Assembly (NCBI RefSeq): GCF_030936135.1
Contig: NC_082595.1
Location: 18,489,930 to 18,553,929 of the forward strand
Origin: Gavia stellata
Taxonomy: Eukaryota; Chordata; Aves; Gaviiformes; Gaviidae
DNA: 64,000 nt
Reading direction: 5' to 3'
Below the pieces are notes generated by a model that ran no database searches, had not been told where the DNA came from, and saw nothing but the letters and a program-made list of their open reading frames with translations. This document shows positions 1-12,983 of this stretch, one piece after another. A program made the position numbers and the translations under genes. Numbering within the stretch: the stretch's first letter is position 1; each line of letters opens with the position of its first letter.

Positions 1-1259
1 CAACAGTTCTGGCTATTAAGGCCCTTAGGAAAATATGGTTAAGTTACTATTTTTCCTACTGCATTAGTAAGAAAAAATCACAAGGGTTTTTTTCTTTCAT
101 TTTCCAAAACAATCCATTACTAGAACCGCAAAAAATCATGGAAAATTTCATCCCCCAAAACCTAATGTTTTAAATCGCTTTTCTGTTTAAGAAAAACAGA
201 ATAAAAAGAGAAGCTAAAATGGAATTTAGACAGTACTTTCTCAAACATATTGTGTATTTTTTATGTTGTTGCTAATCAAATGAAAATCAATAAAAGAATA
301 GTCCTTTAATGGTGTTCTGAGAGCACATTGAAAATTGCATAAAAAGAGATATTTTATTAAGTTCATAGTAATTTCTGTATTTTTTTCCATTTTGGTTCAC
401 TAATTCAGACTTCTGTTTATGTCAGGCACAATTACATTCTACTGCAATAATAGTCAGTAAGGAATATTGGAAATAACTATAATTACAAAGGTAGAATATG
501 TAAAAAAGAGTTTCTCCCTTCAGTTCCACTTGTCCTTCCGTATTGTAATTTTTATCACTATATTTCTTATTTCACCATTAGTACTTAATCTTTAAACAAG
601 GCTAAAGACACAGGGCCAAATTCTTAGCTTTCTTAACTGATTAGAATAGCTTCATTGGACTACATCATCTTATACTGCTGGAGGGTCTATCAAAAGCAGA
701 GGTAAGTCAATGATTTAGCTGCATAGATACAAGATCTCAGCTGGGACTGGAGACTCAGCAGCACAAAGGAGTTGTGTCTGTCAGCAAATGGCATGAATGT
801 CATGTAATTGTTTACTTCTATGTATGTATGAAAACATAATTCCCTTACAGTAGGCAAAAATACTGTTGATCTGTTCAAATAAATAGCAGCATATTTTCCT
901 GAAGAAAACAAACACATGGCATGGTCACATCCATCATTTCTCTGGTAAACTCACTATATTAGGCTTTTCTTCTTAGCAGTAAGCCTTCGACTCAGCAGTA
1001 AAATATTTCTAACTGTTTGTGAGAGGTTTTATAGCTGATAAGCATGTAGACCTACCAAACTAAAAAGGTATTGGCTAATCTTAAGAATCTACATAAGAGC
1101 ATTAAGAAGTCCTGAGCTTGATTCTCCTCTGAACTGTGCCATCTCTAACAATGTATCTGGAGAACAAAGTCCTCCATGCTGAAAAAAGAGAGGAGATAAT
1201 GGAATAGAAAAATAACCTTCTTACTCAGTTGGGTCCATAAGTATACTTTCTTATTTCAG
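1..1259 (+). other. Intronic sequence of KIF6 (presumed)
   Basis: AT-rich DNA without a recognisable exon, ending in a polypyrimidine tract and the AG acceptor at 1258-1259. I see no RNA gene and no clear transposon. It is taken as KIF6 intron because a coding exon with an open acceptor follows directly. Confidence 0.55.
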
Positions 1260-1366
1260 GATGCCACCAAGTTCAAGTACATCTATTCCTCTGACTGGAG
1301 ACAGCCAGGCTGATGTTGACATCCTAGCTTTCATTAAAGCAAGACAGAACATCCTGCAAAAGAAAG
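1260..1366 (+). CDS. KIF6: KIF6 penultimate coding exon (C-terminal tail)
   Basis: A 107-nt exon bounded by an AG acceptor at 1258-1259 and a GT donor at 1367-1368. The open frame begins at the ATG codon at 1261, which is internal here and not a start, and encodes a Ser/Thr-rich stretch followed by an acidic-to-basic helix containing DILAFIKARQNILQKK. I recognise this as the extreme C-terminal tail of KIF6, a kinesin-type microtubule motor linked to cilia and ventricular fluid flow. The motor domain lies outside the window. The exon ends one base into a codon, and that phase is matched exactly by the next exon at 4499. Support is the splice signals, phase agreement and position upstream of KCNK16, as in other vertebrates. 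The identity rests on memory of the tail and on synteny, not on an alignment. Confidence 0.72.
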
Positions 1367-4300
1367 GTAAATCCTGCCAAGAAATAGGAAGCCAAACCAA
1401 AATCTCCAGTACAGCATTTTAAAGCCAAAATAGCTTTAGTCCACATTTATACTGACGCAAGTGAGAACTGATTCTGGTTTATCATTATGTTCTCAGCCGT
1501 TCTAAACACTTGAGGTTCTTCACATGTATTTATTTTAGTAGCTCAATGCTGCAGTGTAAAACTATGAAGGCTGTCTGTTTTTCTCAGCCATCATCAGTGA
1601 ACTTTCTCGGGCATGCATGTCTTTGCAGCCTGCACAGTGTATTTCTTTACACTTAAGTAAATGCATTTGAATGTGGTTTCTTGATGATTAAAATACTTCC
1701 AGAATTTTCTGTATACATTTTCTTTAAACTATCTGGCCTGGTTTTCAGCTGGTACAAATTCAGCTGTAACAACTGATACCAAATAGAGATTATGCAAATG
1801 ACTGCACTATACCTTACCCCATGAGGCAGACTGGCCCACTGTGTCTAGCAGAACATGCCCTTAGCAGGTATTTCACCATATCAAGGTCTAATGAAACTTT
1901 CTATGGGTATTTGTCACCAAATCAGGTACTGAAAGCAATCATAGGTAGGCAACAAAGTTCACTCTACAGTGTAAATTGGCAGGAAGCAGAAAGCAATAAA
2001 TACACAAAGGTGGCACTGCAAGGTAGCCTAAAAGTAATTCATCATGATAAAGAAAAATGACCTGTGATTTTTTTTATTTTTTTTTTAATAATAGTTTTTA
2101 ATGGCAGCAACCAATTAGACAGAAGATGAAAGCGGTAGTGGTTACTGAAGCAATAACTTTCCATCAGCACTTGAGTGCTGATGACAGCATTATTCAGCAA
2201 GCTATCAGCACCTGGCAGATGGTGTTAGCACTGTCACAAAGTGGGGTTTCAGTATCGCACTGCTTATCAGAAAACTGTCAGGTAAACACACAGTGGCTGA
2301 AAAAACAGCCTCCCTACACTCATCCAAAGCAAACACTTAACACACTTAGGCTTTGGGATCCCTTTTGTCTTTATGTAGAAAAGCTGTTGTCAGGTTTCTT
2401 CTGCAAATGAAATTAAGTTGAATTTATAGGCAGCTCACCAGAAGGAGGTTAGAGATAAGTGTCTTACAACAAACATTTCGGACCTTTAGAGGGTCCAGAT
2501 CTGACTCATTCTGTGAAGTACAGTAATCTAACTAACAAGAGCACATCTTGTCCTGTGTTCATCTCCTAAATCATACCATATCAGGAATCTCTCTCTCAAA
2601 TGCCTTTTCCATACTGATTGTTTTTCAGCCACAGGCTATTACCTAGCATCGTCCATCAGTTTCAGAAGGGACTAGGCATTATCAACATAGACAACTATTA
2701 GACCCCAAGTCATAAAATGTATTCCTGCAGAACAAAGGACAGTCAACACTTTAAAAATTATTCTGAAGTTCAGTCAGACAAGATAAGTTACATGCTGCCC
2801 TAAATAGCTGAAAAGGAATGGAGTAGCATTTGGTCATCCTGGCAGTGCAGGGCTGGATGACTCGACCAATCACTAACCATAGGCAGGGGAACAAAAAGTA
2901 AAGAGGCTTCATAAGTATGATCGGCATATTACAAATGTGTAGGGACCTGATGTGTCATAGGTAAGAGACAGCACAGCAGCAAGTTCTGAGAAGGATTTGG
3001 AGTCAACCTGGCAGATAAAAGAAGGCTTTTCTTCCTTGACTGCTTGTGAGGAAAGGGAAAACCTCCCAGATTTGAAGGATGGAGCCACTGATAGCAGGAA
3101 CTATTGATCAAAAAAAGTTTGTAAATTCTAATTTAGCAAGATGAAGGAGGGTAAAATCTATGGATTAGTACTACTAAGGAAGTCCTTTGTGCTTCAGCAC
3201 CACAGTGAAACCTGAGGACATTTCTGAGGTGCAGCGGTAGCCTTTCTAACTAGAAGAAGAAAATGGGCTGACAGACTCCACTATTCCTGCATCTGTGATA
3301 GTGTTATGTGTTCCCTTTTCCTGTGAGCACATCACTTCACTCTTACCTGGCTTGTTTCTAGTCTAAAAGGAGATGAGAGGCAGAGTAACTGCTGTAGTAT
3401 TTGTGCATTGTTGGCTATAAGGAATTTCCTGTAACAGTTGCATCCAAAGCAAAGAACTGGAGGGTTTTCTTTTTGCAGGTGGGGATGGGGACTTGGTTTT
3501 GTTTATAAAGAAAAACTGTCAGAGGTAAAGTAGAGTAAAGCAGAGAGGAAGAGTAGAAGAAGGAATGTATTCTGACTGAGTACTTTGTGGGAAACAGCTA
3601 TGTGTTATCAGTCTCACACAGAACTTTTTCTCAATAAATTTCAAACATATACAAAATAAACCAGAGAGAAATTATTTGCCCAGAGCCACTAAGCTGAGTC
3701 AGACAGCTTCACAGAGAAGCTAAGTGTGCTGACTCCCAGTTCAGTGCTCTGTTGTCTCCTTCCCAAACTCTCTTCAACTGAGATGTTCAATAAGCATTTC
3801 TGCATTTGCACGTAAATGTATTCACTCCCTGCATGATTATTACACACAGAGTGCCCTGCAGGAAGCAACATGAGAAAGCATAGGTTCTGCTATCTGCTAG
3901 GCCTAAAAAATGTCAACATACTTACTGCTCTTTCCTTTATTGATCCTGACCCTGTCAAACTGTTATATCAGTATCTTAGAAGCAAACCGAGTGCCCCTCT
4001 TTACATTGGGGGGGGGGGGGGGGGTGGGGTGGGAAAAAAGCATACATGTGTGCAGAAGCCAATGGAGTAGAAAATAAGTTTTATAAACAGAAAGCATGGG
4101 AATGCTTAATATCCTTAGTGACAGCAGGGCAGGGAATGAGAGGTCTCAGTGAAGATTACCTCAGGGTTTGTACGTCGTTACCATTTGCTTTCTAAACAGA
4201 GCGGAATTAAAGCCGGTACATTCAAAGAGGCTTGCTGGGATTGTTAAAGCATTGTAATAACTACATTGGAAAGCTTTTTACATAGGGCTACTCTGCAAAC

Positions 4301-4498
4301 ATGCTTTTGTTGCCTTCTTCAGTCTTGAGGTAGAGCAATGAAAATGCAGAAGATTAGATGAATGATTTTTTTTGTCTTAAAAGTTTTAAATTAAAATATA
4401 TTTTTTTCCCTTTCTTTTGTTTTGTGTTTCTGAAGTTCATTTTAAAACTGACAGCACAACCTGAAATATAGTCTAATATATTCTTTATCTCCTTTCAG
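1367..4498 (+). other. KIF6: Last intron of KIF6
   Basis: A GT-AG intron of about 3.1 kb joining the two KIF6 tail exons. It contains a T-rich run near 2070-2090 and a 17-G tract at 4008-4024. Around 3660-3760 there is a stretch that faintly resembles an ancient MIR-type SINE. The short open frames inside it show no protein-like composition. Confidence 0.6.
4008..4033 (+). repeat. Long G-tract, potential G-quadruplex
   Basis: Seventeen consecutive G residues (4008-4024) are followed by runs of four and three G separated by single T residues. This is a simple repeat in the last KIF6 intron and can form a G-quadruplex on the sense strand of the transcript. Tract length is likely polymorphic and prone to sequencing error. 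Confidence 0.85.
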
Positions 4499-4515
4499 GC
4501 TTGGGGAACAAATGA
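4499..4515 (+). CDS. KIF6: KIF6 terminal coding exon with stop codon
   Basis: After a polypyrimidine tract and an AG acceptor at 4497-4498, two bases complete the codon left open at 1366. Four codons (LGNK) and a TGA stop at 4513-4515 follow. The joined tail ends ...ILQKKGLGNK. Only five residues are contributed, so the call depends on exact phase agreement with the upstream exon and on my recollection that KIF6 proteins end in a short Leu-Gly-containing tail. The 3' UTR follows directly. An alternative is that the true last exon lies elsewhere and this is a fortuitous acceptor. Confidence 0.62.
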
Positions 4516-5086
4516 AATTCTTGTTGCAGTCCACTATTTCCTTTTAGAAACAGTTAAAGACCTTTATTCTTTCCCTTTCCCTTCTGTTTAGGAGCAGGTA
4601 CAAATAAGTACTTTAGATGCACAGGTTTAATTGGTAAAGGTATAGAAATTATTTGTCTTTGACAGCAAAATCCATTTCTCCAGGGAATAATACTTGAATA
4701 TTTGCACTCAGTATCTTCAGCTTGCATTAAGATTAAGCAAAACTAAAACAACCAATCAGGAATTTGCCAAATATGTTTGTTTATTGAGAATTCATTGTAT
4801 GTTTTCTGAATGTTAAAATTATCTAATGTATTAATGCTCTTCTACATCTTTAGTCCGGGGAACACTTATTACTACTGATAGTTTTGTTTGCATTGATTTG
4901 CATAAGGCTTTATTAATTATATCTAGCTGGCATCCAGAGATGTCTGTGCAAAAATAGTAGTTATCTGGGTTACAAAATTCTATAAAATTTCATTTGAGAT
5001 CTTTTGCTGATTTTTATTTTTTTCCCCAAGGAATAGTAGTTTTCATATCAGATGATTAGAATACTGAGATTGCATTGTAATATGAA

Positions 5087-5092
5087 AATAAA
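5087..5092 (+). terminator. KIF6: Candidate KIF6 polyadenylation signal AATAAA
   Basis: First AATAAA hexamer after the KIF6 stop, about 570 nt downstream. A second AATAAA lies at 5387-5392 and another just past 5428. Which one is used cannot be decided from sequence. The hexamer is common in AT-rich DNA, so this is only a candidate. Confidence 0.35.
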
Positions 5093-6730
5093 TTGTTATT
5101 AGAAGGTGATTCTAGAATTCAAGATTTCCCAACTGTTTTTTTCATTTGAATACATTGTGTTGTGCAAAATATACACCCTCCCAGAATATACAGGTTTCAG
5201 AAGAAACTATGACACTTAATAGGCTTAAAGTAAAACAGGGCAAATACTTGTAAAACACAGATGAGATGTGAAAATTTAAATGCAGTTGTAACTTATATAC
5301 AATGTAAGTTAACTATTGACTCAGTACTGCTTTATTGCATAATATCCAATTATGCAACAACTTATTTTAGACATCAGACTCAAACAAATAAAAAAATGCA
5401 ATGCAAAATACAGTGTGTTTCACTGAGAAATAAATACTTTCAGATTGAAGCCATCATTTTTCATGCTAGTAATAAGCTTATAGTCATGTATTTGGAAGGG
5501 TTTGGGTTGTTCACATAAAAATACAGCAATATATTGGCAGATGTCACATATCATTCTTAAGGTTGTATATTTCCTTAAGTTGTTGACACTTAATCCTGTG
5601 GCAAATTCATAATTATTCAGAAGTACGTGGTGAATTGGTATGTTCAAACCTACAGAAGATATACGTTTATCAAATTAACAACTATGATGAAAACTATTAA
5701 GAAATATTAAAGTTATATCTTTTTCTGCGTTTTAATTTTCTGTAAAAGTCAGCACAGCTACCACATAAATTGGTAAGCTTTATGCAGAATTTAGGATGTA
5801 CAAGGTGAGATAAAAGTCAGATCTACTGTTGCTTTGGGAAGAGAGAGTTCAAGGATTTGGTCAGAGGGGAGAAAATCCACAGATGTTCCCCGTTTTGTAT
5901 GTCTGCTTTGTTGGAGATTACATTAAAATGTCCTTCTTCTGCCAGAATTTGTATCTGTCTGTCTTTATTTTTCTTCTTCTTACGCTGTTATATATAAACA
6001 CTGTATTAAATATACACTGAATTAATGTTTATACAGCTTTGTTGAGGAAAGCAGGGCCACCATCCTGCCTCCATCCAACCTAGGTAGCTGGAGAAGAACC
6101 AGAGGTTCCAAACTGTTGCTGGGTGAAGCAGCTGTCTTTTTTTGGTTTTCAGTAAAATCCCCATTATGGTGAATTTATTTGAAGGTGGCCAAAAGAGAAC
6201 TACTGGTACAACAGCTCATTTCTTTTGACATTGGACCATTTCCAATAGCTTTCAGTAACTGGTTAAGAGAAGGAAGTCAGCGCTATCCTGGTATGATCTA
6301 TGTGACACTGCTACTACTTGATGATTACATATTCAGTGTTTTGTTCTCAGTTTGCCACACATCTAACTCAGAGAGAAAAAAGATTGCTTGCTCCCCTGTT
6401 TCAAAATTCTCTAGCCTTTTTTTACAGCGTTGTAAAATAGGTGGGAAATTCAATCACTATCAGCAAAGTAATACCTGATTGGCAGAATGGTCCGAGATTA
6501 AGTTTATACCAAATACATAAGAAGAGCTTGAACAAAAGTGCAACCAATAATAGAAAACCATATAAATATATAAAACCACATAAATAAATATAAACCCTTT
6601 CTTGCTTCGTTTGGAAATTTTTGTAATATCATGTGGACATGATTGCTCATTCAGTACGTAATAGTCTTAAGAAATGAAGCATACACTGTTTTTAAAAACT
6701 GCCTCCACTCTTCAAAGGTTGTCTCTTGGG

Positions 6731-7090
6731 TTCATAGGAAAATTTAAGCTGGAAAGGACCTCAGCAGGTCTTTAATCCCACATCTTGCTCAAAACAGCAT
6801 CAGCTATGACATCGAACCAAGCTGCTGAGGGCTTTGTTCAGTCTGGTCTTGAAAACCTCCAAGTATGGAGATGGCATAACCTTTCCAAGCAATCTGTTCC
6901 AATGCTTGGCTGTCCTCATCATGAAAAACTTCTTCCTTATGTCCAGCCTGAACTTTTCTTTTTTTGCCCGTTGTTTCTCTTCCTCTCATAAGCCACACTG
7001 TCAAAAGCCTGGCTCCATCTTCTTGATGGCCTTTTCATAGATGTTGGAAGGCTACTGGGTTTCCTCTCTAAGTCTTCTTGTCTTCATGAA
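6731..7090 (-). mobile_element. Old CR1 LINE 3' fragment
   Basis: On the + strand this reads as the reverse complement of a CR1 3' end: a start like 'tcataggaaaattt..gctggaaaggacct', then the typical blocks 'gctgctgagggctttgt', 'aacctccaagtatggagat' and 'aacttcttccttatgtccag'. The tail of the ORF2 frame is broken by many changes, so this is an old insertion. The 5' boundary near 7090 is approximate. Confidence 0.85.
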
Positions 7091-8468
7091 AGCATTTATT
7101 ACTTCAAGAAAGTTTGGTTGGCCACGGATGAACAAAGTTACTTATTTCAATAATCTATCTTTATATAATTTCTAAATTAATTTTAAATAACCCAAGCATT
7201 TACCACACTGAAGAAACAATCAGAGGCCCACATTTATGATGGTCTTGACTCCTGCCTCAGCCACCTGTAAAACAGTATTGCTAAGCATAGAGGTCCTCAT
7301 GCATATCTGACTCCTGTCTATTCACCATGATATCTAGCTGCTGATTGGTTAAATGTTTATATGGTAAATACAATTTATTTATTATCTCCAACCAGAATAA
7401 ATCCAAATATCTTTTTTTGTGGAGATTTCTTGGGGAAATAGCTCTACAGTGCTAGATATCATACAGGTATTTCCAGGATTAATTTATGCCAGGCATTGTG
7501 GATGAGCTCATCTCTTATTTCAAGGCATTTCCAATCCTTCTATATAGTTTATTTCAGGAGAAGATAGACATCCGCTGATCTCCTACAGCAACATAGCTTC
7601 TGGGAAGGTCAGGATATGACCCAGAATTATAATACAGGCCAAAGAGTCTGTTCTCATTTATGCTGAATCTGCCAGGGATCTATACACAGACTGGAACCAC
7701 ACTAGTGAAACCCTTGAGCTCACCAGCTTTTGGCTTGGGTATTTGTCTCCATTTTCATCACTTCCTGGCCACTGCAGCTTTCCAGAGAGCTCCAAGGAGA
7801 AAATGACATAACCTTATGTTGAGTTTCTTTTTCTTGGAAGATGGACATGCCTAATTCAATCTCCCTTTTTCACTCCTGTGTTTTTTATGAAAGAGGCTTT
7901 GAAGTGGAATAATAAGGTTCACACACGTAACAGTGTAACTATATATTGTAATATCTTCCCAACAGAAGATTTTATTGTTCGTACCCGGTTTAATCAATCA
8001 TAGGATGCAAGTATTTTATGTCAATAGTATAAACTGAGAGCTCTTCAACATAATAAAATGTTAAGATCTTGTAAATATTGCCTGTATCAAATATCCCGCT
8101 GGTGAATATGGATGCCAACAAGTTGAAAATCTGGGAACGCCTAGGTACATATAGCATGTTTGGTAGCTCTATATAGAATTTGTTTGTCTTTTCAAAGTCC
8201 ATTTTTAATAACCACAACAATCGAACTTCTGTTATTAGATGATTTCATATGAATCACTTTTATTGTTGTTTAAATCGATGTTAAATGATCTTTTTCTAAT
8301 ATTTTTTTCTATTTCACTTCCTGCGATGTTTGCTTTGAAACCTGACCAATAAGGCAAGCAATGTAAACTAGATATTTATAATAGTTACTATCCATGTCTT
8401 GATTTGAAACCACCACAATAAAATTGAAGACTTACAACTAAAACTTTGTTTTCCCTTTCCCTTGCAGG

Positions 8469-8495
8469 AAATCTCAGGGGCCGCACCTGAGATTT
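8469..8495. repeat. Perfect 10-bp-stem hairpin
   Basis: AAATCTCAGG at 8469-8478 pairs exactly with CCTGAGATTT at 8486-8495 across a 7-nt GC-rich loop (GGCCGCA). The loop is far more GC-rich than its AT-rich surroundings. No function is known to me. Confidence 0.8.
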
Positions 8496-9885
8496 TCTAA
8501 AGATTATCTTCTGTTCATTTTTTGGGGCAGTTGAGGTGCTTTATTTGACACAAACAGTGAACTAAACAAATACTTGTATTTGTAGGCCAACAGTGGGTTT
8601 ACCCAAATGCATTCACATAGATAAAGAACAGAAACAACAAGCTCTACTTCCAATACAATAACTACAGAATTCAAGGAAACTTTTTTTTTTTCCCCATGGA
8701 ATCTGTCTGAGAAAAATACTATTGAAATCTTGGAACTCTTTATAACTTTTATCTGCAAATGCTTCATGTTTTCACCTGTGTGAGTGTAAATCAGGAAGTC
8801 AAAATGATTGGTTTAAATTTGGAGTGAGAACAAAATCAGAAGTAGAAAATTGCCAGATGGCAGTGTCATGCCTGAAGAAGTGCAATGTTACTGTTATTTA
8901 TATTTAACATGGTTCTAAAATATTTTCCTTAACTCTTCTCTGAAGTGCAGGGTTTAAAAGTCATTCAAGGAGCAAAGCAAGTTCCAGATAACTCAGTATT
9001 TCCATGTACAAACTCTTCAGGCTGAAATGCATACCCTGTGGAAGAATGGGTCCCTGGATTTTTGCACCCAGTTTGTCATCTAGTTCTGTACAGAGACATT
9101 TCTTCCAGAAAAACTAGTCCAAACATTGAGTATTCATCAGAATTTTGAGGATGACAGGATCAGCCAAGGTATCTTTCATTTAATTACTTATTTTAGAAAT
9201 AACTTATTTGTGTCCATGTAAGTTATACTCCTACTGATCACAATGGTATTTTTTCTGGCTTTTGAAATACAGAGTGAGGAAACTATGTCAGTTATTTTTG
9301 GCCTATCTTTTGTTTAGCATCTGTTCATGTTTAAGAATTGTTAGGACTGTAACAACAACAGGTGAAGCAATTGGAGAACCCTGAATCCTTTGATTTGCTC
9401 CAGGTAATACATGTAAAGTGATTCATTATCTTGATTGTAGACCAGGATGTCATTTTGGTATCTGTCCTTTCCAGAATGGCTCAGATTTTCTCTGGGAAAA
9501 GCTAGATCCTACTGGGTCAGTCATATATTACAACAGCACTGAGTGAAGAAGACATCATAAGTGAAGGAATAATCAAGGAGTTCATGTTCAGCTCTGGATT
9601 CAAAATATGTTTTGTGAGAATTCTTTCCTTAGCTTTGAGACCAAATGCACTCTTATGTTTAACATTGGCAGGAAGTACTGGAACAGCAGGACCTCTGAGT
9701 TAACAGTCAACTTCCAAATTCAACTACTCTCAAGAAGTTTTTGCTTTCAGCATTTTGTATTTCTAATGTTTGTGAACTCAGGTGTTGTTTATTTTTTAAT
9801 CAGAAGAACATTAAAAGAGCAACAAGAGAAGTTAGATTAGACAGTGTGCTTTGTCATCCCATCATCAAAAGGGATCTGCTAGTAT

Positions 9886-9913
9886 TGTTATTTCATATAT
9901 ATATGAAATAACA
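9886..9913. repeat. 28-bp perfect palindrome
   Basis: The half-site TGTTATTTCATATA at 9886-9899 is followed immediately by its exact reverse complement at 9900-9913. A further direct copy of the outer arm (TTGTTATTTCATATAT) lies at about 9919-9934. This is probably an AT-rich cruciform-prone sequence in intergenic DNA. Confidence 0.85.
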
Positions 9914-12360
9914 TAGAAATTGTTATTTCATATATTTGCATATTGTATATTATGCCTTTTTACCTGGAAGCCAAATTTCATTTCCGATGTGGTAAGCCAT
10001 GCTGAGGTCTCTCTTCCAGATTCAGAACTGACTCAGAAATCATGTCTTCAGTTTACTTCTGAATGTATGTATTTGAGTTTCTTTTTTCCTGTTGCAAGAC
10101 ATAACTTCTGGGCTACTGCACAGAATCTTGTTTTGTTTCATTCCTATGTTGCAACCTGACACTAAGGAAAAAAAAAAACCACCTTTGCAAAAAGAATATT
10201 GATGATTTCTATAACTTGAAATCTATAGGTACATATTCCTGTAGCTTTTCCATGGGAGTACATATGGCAGCATCAGCTACTTACAGACTGTTGTCTTCCA
10301 CATTTTCAGAGCACAGTCAACCTCCCTCACCTGTATGGAACTGTGCATGTTTATGAAAATACTTTCTTAAACATGTTTCATGATTTTGCCCTTGCATTTA
10401 TCTGTAAGGTCATTCAGCTATAAAGTGGCTAATCTCTAACTGAATATTTACTGTTCAGTTTCTTGGGCGCATACAATGGATTTTTTTATTTTTTGCATCT
10501 TTTGCAGAAACACTGCTTTCTACATCAGCCCTGGGACACATCTTATCGCATATTCCATGTGTCTCTTGAAGTTCTCTCCAGCTGTTTGTTATATTACCCA
10601 TTAATTGATTTTTTTTTTTGCCTTTTTTTTTAAATGCTTTTCAAATAATAGCCATGGTAAAGATGATAACACCTCCTCTGAAAGGTGATTAGAAATTATT
10701 TCATTTTGCCAACCAAATAGGATACACCTTTAATGCTGAAGTACCTTAAGCAGGAATATCTGAATTATAGAAGTAAACACACCTTGACAATTTTAGTGAC
10801 TGAATTCACAAAACCCTCAGAAAATTAAGATCCTAAAAGTAAGACTAAGTGGACATTTTTTCTTAAGGCATAATGCAGACTGCCAAGTTTGGCAGCTGGA
10901 ATGCTTTGTTGAACTAAACTGTACAGAACAGAAGGGGACATAAAAGAGGTTCAGTACTGTATTTGTTCATTTATAACTTAATTAATAGTTTCATAACCTT
11001 AATTGTGAAACCTATTTCAACTGTGGGAATTTGTCTCATCCCAGTTATGCCCATGTGTTTGCATCCATTCTAGAAAACCAGTAGGCTAGCAGTCTCTTGG
11101 ACTGATAGACATAGGTCCTATAAACTACAACACAACAAACATCTGGATCTCTCACCAGAGACAGCCCTGCCAGTATAACAGGCAGTTGTGCAACATCCCA
11201 GGCTTGTCTACAAGTAACATTTCACAAGTTGGACATCTCAGTTGCTTCAGATACGTTTGCTTCATAATGCTATTGCAGTGCTTGGTAATATCAATGCCAC
11301 TATAGCTTCTATCTGTCTCCCAAATGTTTCACTTCAGCTGAAAGAAACACCAGAGCACCAAGGCTCTGAGTCCTTGCACGTTGCACTTCTCTACTGAAAT
11401 CTTTCTGTCCCCCAGTCACAGCAACAGAGTGGTCCCAGAAAAAGTCCAAGATGTTCTTCTGGGAGTTCTCCACAATACTTTTCACTTTTCAGAGTGACAA
11501 GTGGCCTTCTGCTGCCAGTCTGTCATCCTCTTCTGGGTGGAGATGGCTGGCCCTAGGCTAGGAGCACAGCTCAGATGGCAAGTACAGGGGTTTCCCCAGA
11601 TACAGATATGAATGAAAACATTTTTTCAGGCTTTTTCTCTGAGCACTACCTCTTGTTTGAAGGTAGGTGGAAAACAATCTGAATACTAAGCAAAGCAGCG
11701 GTATCTGTATCCAGAACATTTTAATGGGAAGAGAGTTTAATAACAAAATTGCATCCCTAGCCACACGGCCTTCTTGCTCTGTGTGTGTTTTCTTTCAGAA
11801 GTAGTGTGGCATAGATGGCACTAGCCGTAAAGCTCTTCCTATAGAAAAATATGCAAGCCCAGCTCATTTCCAGTGCATGATAATCATTAAAGCTCCCATG
11901 AGTGAACCTCTGATACTTTTTTAGCTAATGATTAACCTTAAGCCCTCCTTCCCCCTTGTGCATTTGGATTAAAAGGGCAATACAGAGACTGAAAGCAGTA
12001 GGCATGAGTGGTTCATTCTCTAACTCTATGGACTAAAGGGTGGAGTCATCTGACAATTCAGGAGCAGCGGGCCAGGCAGTGAGGGGACCAATCTTACTAG
12101 GGTTAGAAAAGAAAGAGAAGGTCTGTCTTGTGACCAGGCTGAATTCAGGATGTTTGTGAGCTTCATCATGGTACTTTCACTGGTGCCAGCAATGTTTGTA
12201 TGGTACAGACAGCAGCTATTGACTTTTCCATTTATTCAGCTCCATACTCTTCTTTGTTCTGGGGTGTCTGCTGTAATTAGAGAGTTTATAGTGTTTTCTT
12301 GTCCAGAATTCTAGTGTTTAGAGTAAGGTTTTACTTGTCAAGACTTTAAGAGTCTATCCG

Positions 12361-12460
12361 TGACTCTATATTCATATGACCCTGGGTAACTCATTCAACC
12401 ACAGTTTTACTCCAGCTTCCCAGCCTGGAAAACAATACCAATCTCAGAGGGCTTGTGTCA
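12361..12460 (+). mobile_element. Ancient MIR/L2-like SINE relic
   Basis: The segment 'tgaccctgggtaactcattc' followed by 'cagttttactccagcttccc', a tract resembling 'tggaaaacaataccaat' and 'tctcagagggcttgtg' matches in order the conserved core and 3' part of MIR/L2-type repeats, with heavy decay. Boundaries are approximate. Confidence 0.42.
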
Positions 12461-12770
12461 GGCTTCATTCGTTTGATTGAGATCTTTGGATAAAAGTTGT
12501 TTTAATAAGAGAAAAAAACTATGATTCATGTTCCTATTAAGCCATACATGCTCTCCCTTTATTTTGGATAGAGAAAAGATGTGGAGGGATAAAATTTGCC
12601 TGTTAGTCTCATTTTGTATAGGCCTGATACCCGTATGTTCTGTTAAAAAATACTCCAGGGCAGTAGCTGGGAACAAGGGCGTGTGATTCCTGGGCGTCCT
12701 GGGTAGCACACATCTTGCGACAGTAACCTATTAAGTACTGAGCAGGGACTGGCAGCAGCAGAGCAGCAGC

Positions 12771-12983
12771 ATGCCCCTCCTCACCATACACAACCAGCAG
12801 ATCAGCTGGACTCCGCTGCTGGTACTGGGGTATCTCTTTTACCTCCTCCTGGGCGCTATGGTGTTCCAGCTGCTGGAGAAGCAGGCAGAGACACACTTTC
12901 GGGACCAGTTCCAGCTGGAGAAGCTCAAGTTCCTGCAGAACTACACATGCTTGGACAGGCAAGCCCTGGAGCAGTTTGTACAG
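12771..12983 (+). CDS. KCNK16: KCNK16 exon 1
   Basis: 71 complete codons: N-terminus, M1 and the start of the extracellular cap, including NYTC at 57-60. The cap cysteine C60 is expected to form the inter-subunit disulfide. The donor at 12984 reads GTAAGA. A short CAG/GCA-rich 5' UTR (about 12751-12770) precedes the ATG. Confidence 0.93.

Larger units (their letters stand above)
5093..12770. other. Intergenic region KIF6-KCNK16
   Basis: About 7.7 kb of AT-rich DNA after the first possible KIF6 poly(A) signal. It contains an old CR1 fragment, a hairpin near 8469, a palindrome at 9886 and a MIR/L2-like relic near 12361, listed separately. Short open frames are present but none has recognisable protein features. 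The last few hundred bases must hold the KCNK16 promoter. They lack a CpG island, and I could not identify a firm TATA box. Confidence 0.6.

Noticed and set aside
6785-7040. Short open frames on both strands around 6.8-7.0 kb
   Set aside because: They lie inside an old CR1 fragment.
12751-12770. CAG/GCA run before the KCNK16 ATG as an expandable repeat
   Set aside because: Only a few interrupted units; not a notable microsatellite.
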